Below are positions 1 to 10,303 of a DNA stretch of 64,000 nucleotides, piece after piece. This DNA is from Cadophora sp. MPI-SDFR-AT-0126 (Eukaryota; Ascomycota; Leotiomycetes; Helotiales; Ploettnerulaceae). A program made the translations under genes and the position numbers. Positions within the stretch are counted from its first letter, which is position 1; each line of letters begins with the position of its first letter. The notes under the pieces are model-generated. The model did no database searches and was not told the DNA's origin. It saw nothing but the letters and a program-made list of their open reading frames with translations. The stretch is taken from positions 620,001 through 684,000 of the forward strand of contig JAGMVK010000006.1 in assembly GCA_020747065.1 (NCBI GenBank). The letters run 5' to 3'.

Positions 1-1753
1 CCTTGATTTCCTGCTGCCACTGCATAATAGCTACAGGCGGAATCAAGACGAGTGAAGGAGCCTTAGCTGGCCAATCCGACATGATGAGCGAGACGGCTTG
101 AATGGTCTTACCCATACCCATCTCATCACCCAAGAGACCACCAGCCCAATCTGTCTTCTCCATAGCCTTCATCCAAGCTACACCTTGTAACTGGAAAGGC
201 TTGAGCTCACGAGTGATGTTCTTCGGTTGTTCCATAGTGACATCTCCAATTCTAGGAAGGTTCTCGAGATCGTTCCACATGGTGAGTAACTCTGGGTGAT
301 GAGACTCAAGTTTAGCTCTGGCCTTTCTCTCTTTGGATGTTGCACCAATTCCCTCAGCCTCAAGTTGAGCGACACGGGTAGCGATAGATTTGCGGTTGGC
401 GCGAGAAGAAGGGTCGGTCCCACTATCAGAATCGGAAGTGGAGTCTTCATCAATCTCGTCAGATTCAAGACCGATGGGATCAGAGTCATTGAAGTCACTC
501 TCTCCAAGGTCCGAGAGCGTAGAGCTGGTCGTCGAGGCCGTGGTATGGTTTCTCTTCAATGAAGAAGGACCGGCTGCAACCTTGGAGCTCGAAGTCGGGA
601 GTGAGCGTCGTCCACGACCCTTGGGTGGTGCGGAAGGTGCCTTTAAATTGCTCTTGACTGCAGATCTCGTAGCAATACCTTGCACAGCGGAGTTACGCTT
701 GGATCGAGCAATGGGAATGTCAGACTCCTCGCTGTCATCAATCTCCATGAAGTCCTCGGTTTCCTCGGAGTCATCGATTGCAATGACCTTCTTGGAAGAC
801 TTGGAGCTTGAGAACGTAACGACATTCTTGCCCTTGGAGCCAAGTACAATCTTTGGTCGCTTAGTCTGACGAGAAGATGGGATGTCAAAGTCTTCATCCT
901 CTTCATCATCGTCCTCCTCATCGAAGTCCGAAGCATAGTCGACCTTTGGGAGGATCTTTCGGGCTTTGCGCGAAGCACGGCGGGGGGCAATCTCCTCTTC
1001 ATCTTCATCCATAGCCATAGAGATAGCAGCAGCATCTTCTTGTTCTTGGAGAGCGCGAGCCAGTTGAGCATCTGGACTATCATCCTCATCCGCATCGACA
1101 TCCTCATCATCATCGTACGAATCGGCCACTCTCTTGCGCTTGCTGGTCGAAGTGGTCATGGAGAATTGACTGTTTCGAAGAGCAGCAGCTCGAGCCACAG
1201 CATTGACAGCTGGAGTAGAAGACTCGCCCATCATGGTTGCTGGACGACGGCCTCGCTTATTTGTAGATGCCTTCTCGAGGGCTGGGGTAGGAGCAGCGCT
1301 GGTAGCAGGTGTAGAGTATCCACTCCCCTCGTGAGGCTCAACGGACGTCGAGACGGAGGACAAGGAGTCTCTGCTCATGACATTCTCCTTATTCTTCTTT
1401 GATCCAAGAAAGTATTGACTAACGGCGTGAAGGGAAGGGAGGTCGGAGTCATCCTCGTCCTCATCTTCATCATCGAGTGTAGAAGAAATGACCTTGGTAT
1501 TGATTGGGAGGCTAGTGGTAGCTTCGAAGCGTCCGGAGCGTCTGGTAGCTGTCCCAGGTTGTCAGCACCATTTTTTGACGGTGAAGTCTTGTAGAAATTC
1601 GAGTAACAACAGAGCAGGAAGCACCGAAATACGACAAAGACGAGCAATGACATTAGAGTAGAGCAGAGAGCATGACTTACAAGAAGGTCTGGAAGTAGCG
1701 GGAGTGGCAGCCAAGCTGTCCACCTTGCGGGGTCTACCTCTCTTGGGAGGCAT
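1..1753 (-). CDS. RAD16: RAD16-type SNF2 DNA repair ATPase, 5' part (runs off left edge)
   Basis: Two exons are visible: 1681-1753 (start MPPKRGRPRK, an AT-hook-like run) and 1-1548, with a GTAAGT...CAG intron at 1549-1680. About 540 residues are present. Residues ~25-430 are low-complexity, acidic and Ser-rich, and carry several basic nuclear-localisation-like patches. The SNF2 fold begins near residue 450 and the Walker A motif DEMGMGKTIQ lies near residue 497, followed by the motif Ia region ending at the window edge. The DEMGMGKTIQ form is typical of Rad16 rather than of Swi2/Snf2 remodellers. Known role of the family: with Rad7, ATP-driven global-genome nucleotide excision repair of UV damage in silent chromatin; the C-terminal RING and helicase halves would lie outside the window. 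The acidic N-terminus is longer than in budding yeast. Identification is confident; the exact splice acceptor is inferred. Confidence 0.9.
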
Positions 1754-3918
1754 CTTGACTCGAGAGCTTCTGCTGAACCAGACAGGCGGCAGATGGCAGG
1801 CGTTGTCTTGACTAGATCGATAGGAGAGACAGATAGACTGTCTTCATACGAGGCTCTTGGAAGCAAACAAGATCAATTGTCGATTCCAGACGACTTGTAT
1901 TGAGGAGGTGGGTGGGTCGAAGGGCGGACACGCGCATCCACTGATTGCAAGGTGCGGAGTCCTTATCGAGGTACTGTACCCGCAATTGGGAGGTTGCAAT
2001 GAGACTTGCAGGTCCTGACGTGAAAGGAGGAGAATCAGGACAAGAAAGTAGAGTGCAGACGCTCCTCAAGGGGGAGCAGGGTGGTGGTGTTGTTGTTGTT
2101 GATTGAAGGGAGAAAGGGGGACGAGATTCACGGCTGGCTCGAAGAGAAGAAAAGGTTGAAGGAAGAGGAGAGATTCTTCGAGTGGGCGAGGCAGCAACGC
2201 CACATTGCCTGGAAAATCCCCTTAACGCGCTCGCGTGAGCACGTGAGACTCAAGAATATGATTGGCTCGAAGTGAGGCAGAAGTGGATCTTGACTGGGCT
2301 ATCTCTTATCGATTGGCCCCTGGTCCTCAGCACGGGTGAACGTGTTGCCGCATTCCATTCCACTCCACTCGCATTCCCCTGAATCTTTTGGAATATGGAA
2401 GTACTGTACAGGTAAGGGAAAAGGATCGTCAAAATGTGAGATTTTTCACTAGACGCGACAACTTGAGGTGGTGGCAAAAGTAAAGAAAGGTGTTTTGGAG
2501 CATAGCACAGTAACGCAGACATGTCCATGATTTCACCACATATTTCAAGGAATGAGTGCTTGTGGATATGAGCTTCTTCTTTTTTTCCCCATGGATAATC
2601 ACAAGAATTTGGACAAGTCCAGTACCAATCCTCCCTTAGCCGAGGAGTCCTCTTTCGACGTACTGTACGGAAGGTACCTCTAGGAGGACTCTTTTCTACG
2701 AAATTGAAAGGATCAAATCAAAGGTTTCTAAAGCACTTGCTATCAAACTACCATACTCTCCTCCTGTTTCTCTTTCCTTGATACTCTTTTGAAGACATAG
2801 TTTGTGTACCTGTCAGAAATGCATTACATAGAGTCCCAGATTTACTCTATCTTGACCTCACAAGTCTATCGTGTTCCTCGATCCCCTTGTTCCAGATTAT
2901 CCCAACTGAATAATACCAGTCGTCTCCTCGTTTCAAGAAGAAAATGTGCCTGCTTTTTGATCTTTACTTAACTTCACTTCTGTCAGCGGCGACTTAATAG
3001 GTACAGGTATCACCTAGCTCAAGGCTCGAGTCTGCACATGGTGTTCATGTTGGGAATGTGCAAATGAGCATGGAGATCAACTTCTCCTCCCGTCAGCTTT
3101 CTTCCAACGATCAGCAATTGGAGGGAGGCACAAGTGAATCTCTGCATCGTTCTCCCTTTTCACTGTTCTTTTATTTTGGAGATAGGACTTCAACAAAGTT
3201 ATCGAGTTATGAAAAGGTAACATACCTTAGGATTCGGATACCATAACGTTAGGTTTCCATCAGTCCCCACAACGATTTCTAAGCAAGCACAGTCAGGTGC
3301 AGCTGTGCGCCAATGCATTGCTACTGCACAAGCGGTGCGCCACCGTCCCCATTTCCAGAGGACTCCTCCAACAAGCGAACCTGTTATCCTCCCCCGATCG
3401 TGATTTTATCTCCATCTTTGATGAAATCTTACTAATGAATGGTCAAATAGACCAAAGCCGCGTACCTTGTTTTCCTGCTCGCTTGTTATGTCTCCGCCAC
3501 ATGTCTCCGGACGTGGCTGAGAACTGGGTTGGATTTTGGGGTTGTCGCTTCCGCGACGGGCTTTCGGCCTGTGGATTTGAAGGCCGAGCTCGCGAGCTTG
3601 GCAGGTACCAGGTACTAGGTCGAGGTTAGGCGACATTGTTTACCAAGCTTCTTTGTCAAACGTGAGTTAGACGACTTGCTATCTATCATGAATGGAGCAT
3701 AGAAAAACTCCGTTTAGGTGAAAATGATGTTGGAGGAAAAATATATAAAGCAGGACGACGACCTGCTCAATGATTCCTTCGACACACATCATCTTCACCA
3801 CATCTTCTTCACTTACTTACCAGAAACAACCTCACTACAAACACAAACAAAATCCAAAACAAACCAACACTTTCCACTTTTCAGACGCCTTCAACCTCAA
3901 CAAATCCCATCGACCAAA
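1754..3918. other. Intergenic, divergent promoters of RAD16 and the NmrA-like gene
   Basis: About 2.2 kb with no ORF that I can support. It holds a short GTT/TTG run at ~2085-2101, three copies of GTACTGTAC (1971, 2401, 2660), a GGTACCAGGTAC stretch near 3603, and a CA-rich leader from ~3785 to the next start codon. Confidence 0.6.
3742..3749 (+). promoter_or_regulatory. TATA box of the NmrA-like gene
   Basis: TATATAAA lies about 170 bp before the start codon at 3919 and is followed by a C/A-rich, G-poor leader, a layout typical of strongly or inducibly transcribed fungal genes. Confidence 0.55.
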
Positions 3919-5185
3919 ATGTCCTCCCTAAAGAAAATCATCGCTGTCATCGGTGCCACAGGCGGTCAAGGAGGATCCGTCATCAACACCCTCCTCTCCT
4001 CCCCCAAAACATCCTCAGAATGGGCAATCCGCGGCATCACCCGCGACGCCTCCAAGGAATCCTCCAAGAAACTCGCCAGCCGCGGCGTCGAAGTCGTCAC
4101 TGTAAGTCCTTCGTTCATACCTCAACTGCATCTCAAACGGAAGGAAAAAGAGACTAACGAGTAATCAAAAGGGCGATGTAAACTCTAAGGAAAGCATGCT
4201 CGCGGCTTTCAAAGGCGCATATGCTGTTTTTGCTGTTACCAATTATTGGGAGACGCTCGATCAAAATCTTGAGATCCAGCAGGGAAAGAATATCGCTGAT
4301 GCGGCGCTTGAATCTGGCGTGCAGCATTTCATCTGGAGTTCTCTTCGCAATGTTAAACAAAGTTCGTACTTGACCTTCATCCACGTCTCCTTCCTTCCTT
4401 CCTCCCTTTCTTCTCTCTCTCCTTCCTTGCTCTTACAAAATGCCCTATACACACCTGCTAACGAGCAACCCCAAGTGACGAACGGCAAACTCCCCAACGT
4501 CCACCACTTCGACTCCAAAGCCGCCGTCGAATCCTACATCCGCACCAGCCTCCCCACTCTCCCAACAACCTACCTCCTCGCCGGCCTCTACATGTCCAAC
4601 ATCCCCGGGCAATGGCTGCGTCCCTCCCCGCAACCCCCTCACAACTACACACTCTCCCTGCCCGTACCCTCATCCTCCCCTGTTCCACTCTTCGCCACGC
4701 TCTCCGACACAGGAAAATTAGTCAAGGGGATTCTAAATCACCGTGAGGAGACGCTGGGTAAGCGTGTTCTGGCTGCTACTAAGTATTACACTTTGGATGA
4801 GATGCTAGAGGGGTTTAAGAAGGTTTTCCCGGAGGCGGGAAAGGGCGCGGGGGTACTATGAGGTGGATAGGGAGACGTATTTGGGGTGGATGACTGGGGC
4901 GGGACTGCCGGAGTTTGCGGCTGTGGAACTGTATGAGAATATGAGGTTGCTGGCTGAGGGTGGGTATTATGGGGGTGAGGGGTTGGAGTGGAGTCATTCT
5001 GTGAGTTTTTGAATTCGTTCCCCTCTTCCCATTTTATTTTCTTTGTGGTCCTATATTCTACGAGTGTTGGCTTCCGTTTGAGTAAGAACATTTGTGCTGA
5101 CGGATATATCTAGCTTGTCGATGAGCCGTTGACGACTTGGGAGGAGTACATCAAGAGCTCGGAGGCATTCAAGGATCTGAAGTAG
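3919..5185 (+). CDS. NmrA-like NAD(P)-binding protein, apparent frameshift in exon 3
   Basis: Exons 3919-4101, 4172-4361, 4476-5000 and 5114-5185; the introns have branch sites CTAAC, CTAAC and CTGAC. The N-terminus has the dinucleotide-binding motif GATGGQGGSV (residues ~14-23) of the atypical short-chain dehydrogenase NmrA/HSCARG family, which senses NAD(P) redox state or reduces small carbonyls. The middle includes TNYWE and the NGK/HFDSK region typical of the family. In exon 3 the frame stops at TGA 4859-4861, giving 252 aa. One base less in the G5 run at 4849-4853 would keep a frame open through 5000 and into exon 4, with family-like C-terminal sequence (GWMTGAGLPEF, then TTWEEYIKSS), for about 322 aa. 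So either the gene is newly broken, it makes a shortened protein, or the run is miscounted. Intron 2 uses the uncommon donor GTTCGT. Confidence 0.8.
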
Positions 5186-5991
5186 TGGCTGCCTGCCTTG
5201 GCCAATTAATTTCCCATAGGCCGGCTTCAGAGAATTAGAAGTACAGTACATAAGATCAAAATAACAAAAAATCGGATTTTGAACCCCCAGAGATCGAGTG
5301 TGGGGTTATTGCAACAGAAGGTAGGTACATAGGCTAAAGTTGATGAGAAGCACGAAATCTGTGCACCCCTCCTCCCGCTTCGTTTCAAAAAAGGGCCGGA
5401 GGCGATACTTAGGTTGTACAATTATAGTCCATGACAGGTGGCCTTGTTGAGCATGAAATTGAAAGAAAAAAAAACACACATCTCGTCGCATACAGTTTCT
5501 GTTGTTATACTTAGTACCTTCTGATTTTGGCAAGTGGTTATGACCTTTGCTGTAAGATGTCGGATATTGCTTTTGTCTGCTGAGCATTCCTCAACAAGAT
5601 ATAACGCATGAATGTATTGCCTCATTTGACAGCTGAAAAGCATGGCGAAGCTTATAGGGCGCCACTGGCTTTGTAGACCGCTCAAATTGAGATCCTATTG
5701 GACAGTACTCCTGGGTGGCTTCGAGCTGAAACCTTAAGCGAACGAGGATTGCTCTTTTCGGGCCCCCGCCATCAGAGTAGTCCGACCAGTACTTCGTAGC
5801 TCAAAATACAACATCCAGATATCTTTCAGCTGCATGTGAGCTATCGGATATCCCTTTCTTGTCAGATGAGAGAATGCGTACAAGTATTCACGTCAACCCC
5901 TCAGAAAACGAGTTTTCACCCGCAAGCCCCCATCACATCACCCAAAGCCTCCTTTTTCCCGCATCATCGATAACAAAGTCAGTCGCCCACT
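5186..5991. other. Intergenic
   Basis: About 0.8 kb between two same-strand genes. It holds one GTACAGTAC copy at 5241 and an A-rich run near 5464; I see no gene. Confidence 0.6.
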
Positions 5992-6468
5992 ATGAACTTT
6001 CTCAAGCAAGCAAATGCATCCATCAAATCCGCCAAGGAGCTCGAGAAAAATCTCGCCTCGGTCGGCGTAACGAAGAAGACGTTCATGGGAAAGAAGGGAG
6101 AGCCGGTCCCACCTGCCGCAACTGCCGAAGTGCCCGCTGAGAGTAAGTGAACTTCCTTCCTCTCAAGTTCTTGCAGGCTAGACCGATGACTTAATATGTA
6201 TGTAGTTCGTCAATCTTATGAATCGCGGAAGCCGGAATTTGAAGCACAGTTGGCGGCCTTGAAGGAACTCGCGTGGGCCGCTGCACTTGACGCTGCTGCT
6301 AGGAACGCCCACGCTCAGCAGCAAGCTGCGAACACCGCTTCTCCCGAGTGAGTCGTCTCAAAAGAAAAAAAAAAATAGTGAAGGTTGCCACGGCTAATAT
6401 ATTTGGCTAGCTATGTCCTCGATGCGCTTGTGAGACTGCAGGAATATGTCAAGAAATTCGAGAAGTGA
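5992..6468 (+). CDS. Small helical protein of unknown function, three exons
   Basis: Exons 5992-6142, 6206-6347 and 6411-6468 join in phase to 116 aa (MNFLKQANAS... to ...EYVKKFEK). Donors are GTAAGT and GTGAGT; acceptors are TAG. I do not recognise the family. There is no signal peptide or membrane segment. After a Pro/Ala linker (~residues 38-50) the chain is rich in Ala, Gln, Glu and Lys and likely helical (ESRKPEFEAQLAALKELAW...), ending in a short amphipathic helix. The supporting evidence is the consistent splice phasing across three short exons and protein-like composition; it is not in the same frame or strand as any neighbour. It could be a conserved fungal protein or a lineage-specific one. 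Confidence 0.6.
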
Positions 6469-7155
6469 AAATAGAAGTATGGAGGAGTCTGGTGGAAAGC
6501 TATATGAAAGCTAAATGCAAATATGCAAAGTAGCATACTATCCTCTGCAGCGAGCCTCAGCAAGATGTTTCCTTCCATCAGAAGCCTTACATTTACTATA
6601 GTGGCATTAAATATCTACTTATATTAGACCCTGCCAGCGATGCAGGTCTCCCTTACTCCCTCGCAACTTTCAAGGACACCTCCGCGCGGTCAGCCCCTAA
6701 TCATATCACTCTAGATCTAGTTTCTTTCCAGCCGAGCCCACTCCGTCTTCGTACTTTGAAATAATGTGATGGTAATCCTCTTACAGGCTCGAAAAATTGG
6801 GTTTATCGTAAGGAACCTGGAGGAAGTATCTCTGTTGGTGATTCGACAAGTATAAATATGTTTGTTATCTGACCGTTAGCGGGGTTAATGGCGGGGTTGT
6901 CACTCTTTCTGCTCTTATCAATCGATGGGATTTTTGATTCATTCCCAGTGAAGGTAGGCGTCTGCACGCGTATCTGAGCTTAAGGGTGATCATACCTAGC
7001 CAGCCGTGTCAAGGGCAAGGCTCTCAGTTCATCCCTTGTCTGAAATACTTGGGGAAAAAAGACGGTCCTGTAAAACTTCATGTTCTTTAACTGTGTATCA
7101 TGGGCCATCAATATTGCGAAGCTGAATCCAGTCGAGTGACGACCACAAACTCATC
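6469..7155. other. Intergenic, convergent
   Basis: About 0.7 kb between convergent genes, so mainly 3' ends; nothing further seen. Confidence 0.6.
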
Positions 7156-8203
7156 TCAATGACCTGCACTCGCAGCACCCGTGCTCGTCCCAACGAAAAC
7201 CACCAACACAGCAGCATATGCCGCCGTCACACTCAACACATCAAATATCCTCTCCAGCACCGCCGCGACCAGAATCCCAAACAGAACCACAAATACACTG
7301 GCCGTTACCAGGTTCGATATCTTCCCCGGATGCAACACCAAGATATGCATGGGCCCGATGAGAAATGCTCCTCCAATGAAGGCCATGCCTACGCGCTTGA
7401 GAAATTGGATGGAGGCTACCCTCTTGTTTCGTCTGTTGCGAGAGCCGCCGAAAAGATCCCAGTCCTGGGCCTCGAGCGGTGGCGGCGGTGGTGACTCTGA
7501 TAGTCTGAGGTCCGACTGTATCTGCATATAGGACTCGTAGTTTGGATGGGTCTCGTTGAATCCAGGAGAGGCCCGCAGTTCATCAACGAGTCCTTTTCCA
7601 CATTCCCGAATGAGCATTTGGTCATAGGGCTTGGCAGTGCTCAGAACGAATGGGTCCTGGTCTTTGCCCTTGAGAGCACATGCTATAATGTACTCGTGAT
7701 CCTTGAGAGCTTGTACTGCTTGATAGTCAGTTAGATCCATGATTCGACTATATCCAGCTTACCATAATGATGAATATCCGAAACTTTCGAGCTTGTTTCA
7801 GGCGACTCATCCCCAGCCTTGTGCGGTACGTAGTTGATCTCGAGAGCCTCTTTAAGCAGCGTTTGCCGCAGTCGATGCAGCCTGATGCGGCTCAGGTAAG
7901 ACAGATTGATCTCTGCAGTGCTTGTACTCCTATAAATACTGACGATACTCTCGGAGTATAGGCGTCGAAGCCGAGTCTCAAAGTCGAGATCTCTTAAGCG
8001 CGCGAAATCCCCTGGCTCAAGATTCCGACTAGGCAGCTCGCTTCCATCCGTTCCTTCTTGCTTCTCACCTCCTCGTGTGCCACACAGCCAAGATGTCACT
8101 GGCTCGGGATTGGAGTCAGCAGGTATATTTTCGCGTGTAAAATGGATTGTGTATGGGAGTTACGAACCCCACTGCCGAGAATCCTGTGTCCCCGCTTCAG
8201 CAT
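7156..8203 (-). CDS. DUF6594-like fungal membrane protein
   Basis: Exons 8168-8203, 7763-8102 and 7156-7715 give 311 aa. The first exon is only 12 codons: it is inferred because the frame of exon 2 meets a stop upstream, and a GTTCGT donor with a CTGAC branch site links it in phase to ATG 8203. Residues ~20-150 are charged and helical (FARLRDLDFETRLRRLY...). After a Pro-rich spacer (SPPPPPLE) come three membrane segments, ending in the TAAYAAVLVVFVG tail that is typical of fungal DUF6594-type proteins. The function of that family is unknown. The acceptor of intron 2 could be three bases earlier (AAG/CAG), adding one residue. The family link rests mainly on the C-terminal membrane part. Confidence 0.7.
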
Positions 8204-9114
8204 CTTCCCTCGGCGCCCTTCGCCTGCTATTTAGTAACCACATAGCTTTCTCCGCTTTCGTTCCTTTTCTTCTAGTAAGGTGAGCAACGCCTCTGAGAAA
8301 AAAAAATATGATAATCAACATCAGGAATTCGTTGCCTTTTGAAAGTCACAGCCTTGTCGCAGACGCTTGGTTCAGCTCACATGCAGGGTAGGTGACTCAA
8401 GTCTAATGATTCAATACAACCACAGTTCAGCCCGAACTTAAATATGACGCTTCATTTTCATCCAGTGGATAATCAAGAAAATATTGATTGAGATTCTGCT
8501 CCTGTTGTCGCCTGTCATCTCGTCAACAAGTCCAAGCGAATCTCGCTAGAACTGTAAAAGGGGGAAGGTTCCAGTCACGTGAAGCGCGGGGTAAATTTCA
8601 TCCGCCGTCAACCCTCTCACAATCACTCCTACATCGACTCCATTCTCACTGGTCAAAGAAAGCCCTACATACTCCCTGCAGCGGATAAATGCAATCGCTC
8701 CTATCGCAGCTCACCATCGCATTGTCATCGCATTCCTTCAGCTTCGCAATCAACCAATATCGGTAAGCCTGAAGTTGGATGCGCGAACTGGATGCCTCGA
8801 CGAGTGGTATGCTCGCGAAAGGAAATCTTGCTGCCTTGAATGCGCGCGTAAGCGATTGCGGGATCGTTCAGCCTCGCCGCGTACCACGCTGCGGGATAGA
8901 TGTGAGTTGTTGTACGCATCACACCACTATCGAGATTATCATGATCTGGTGGGATGAGCTTAAATACTGCTCCAAGCCTCGCGTAAAGAGGAGAAGCTTT
9001 GAAGGCAGTTAAGATATGACAACAACTTCAAGATCTTCTCAAAATATCGACTAGCCTATCAACACCAGAGCAAGTTTCTAAGTACCAGCAGCCAAACTGC
9101 AAACACAAGCAATC
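8204..9114. other. Intergenic, divergent promoters
   Basis: About 0.9 kb between the divergent DUF6594-like and bactofilin-like genes. It contains a CACGTG E-box at ~8576 and an A/C-rich leader before 9115; no gene seen. Confidence 0.55.
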
Positions 9115-10303
9115 ATGACGCTCATCCCAGCCGATACAGAAGACTCCAAATTACAGTCAGACCAATATTCCGAGCCAGTATCACGACGACACGTCCAAAC
9201 AACCAATCCATTCCCAGATCCCATCCTCCCAACTGCCTCAAACCAAGACCCAAGCCAGAACCCAGCTCCGCACTTCTCTCCTCCACCCTACTCAGAAACC
9301 GACTCTAACTCCAAATTCACTGCTCAACCCATCCAACCCTCCGACTCCGCATCTCAAATACACACTCCCAACACCAGCACCATCTCCACCTCAACGCCGG
9401 CCATCCCCCAAAGTAACGCCATCTCCGCCTCCAGCGCCGTAAACCTCACCGGCCCCCTGCACATAACCGGGCCCGTGAAATCCTCGTCCTCAGTAACGCT
9501 CAAGAAGCATATCAAAGTCGACGGTAAAGTCGATGCCAGCAGTTTCATCTGGTTGGAAGACGAGGTGTTGGTTGACGGGAAGGTTGATGCGAGTGGGAAG
9601 GTTACCCTGAGGAGTGGGGTGAGGGTGAATGGGAAGGTGGATGCTAGTGGTGCTGTGGAGTGAGTGACTCTCCGTTTTGACGTTACTTACCTCTTATCTT
9701 TTACCTCATTTCACTGCAATGCTCTCTGTAGTAGGATGAAGAAATGAAAATTGACGGAAACACAGACTGTCAAACGGCATCCACGTCACCGACAAAGTCG
9801 ACGCCAGCGGCGCCGTCTCCTTGAATGGCGGCGAGCGCGGTATCTTCGTAGGCGGTAAAGTGAGTAGTAGCGGCGCAGTTGATATCGTGGGAAAAGTTGA
9901 GGTTTTGGGACCGATTAAGGCGAGTGGGGCTGTGAGGATTAGAAGTGGGGATGGAGATGGGAAGGGTGAGAGGGTGAAGATGAGGTTGGGGACGAAGGTT
10001 GAGGCGAGCGGGAGTGTGGGGATTGAGGGGTGGGTGGAGAGTTGGTGAGTTCTTCTTTGATTTGCCCTTACCTGCCCTTGTGTTTGTCCGTCTTAATGCG
10101 AGATTTTGAGCATGATAATGAGAGACTGGATGCTGATGAGCTTGTATAGCGGTGATCTGTATATCTCCAAAACGCTAAAGTTGAATGGGAATCTGCATGT
10201 CGATGGTGATTTGGAGATCAAAGGGGATTTGGTGATGCAGAAAGGTAGTGTTGTTACGGTGAAGGGAAAGAAGACCATTCATGGGAGTGTCAAGGAGGTT
10301 TGA
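9115..10303 (+). CDS. Bactofilin-like (polymer-forming beta-helix) protein
   Basis: Exons 9115-9659, 9766-10044 and 10150-10303 give 325 aa. Residues 1-~105 are disordered and rich in Pro, Ser and Thr, with a PPPY motif near 57-60. From ~108 to the end the chain is a regular series of short beta strands, with GKVDAS at ~137, 155 and 173, DKVDASGAV near 190, then GGKVSSSGAVDIVGKVEVLG and GNLHVDGDLEIKGDL. This period and the Gly/Val/Ala/Ser turns are those of the right-handed beta-helix of bactofilins (PF04519), which polymerise without nucleotide at the cell cortex in bacteria. There is no signal peptide or membrane span, so it is probably cytosolic or cortical. The role in fungi is not established. 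Introns fall inside the repeat array, so the gene is settled in the fungal genome and not a recent bacterial import. Both joins keep the repeat register, which supports the model. Confidence 0.78.

Noticed and set aside
3297..3636. Overlapping ~100-aa and 76-aa ORFs upstream of the NmrA-like gene
   Set aside because: Opposing frames in a promoter region with low-complexity composition and no homology signals.
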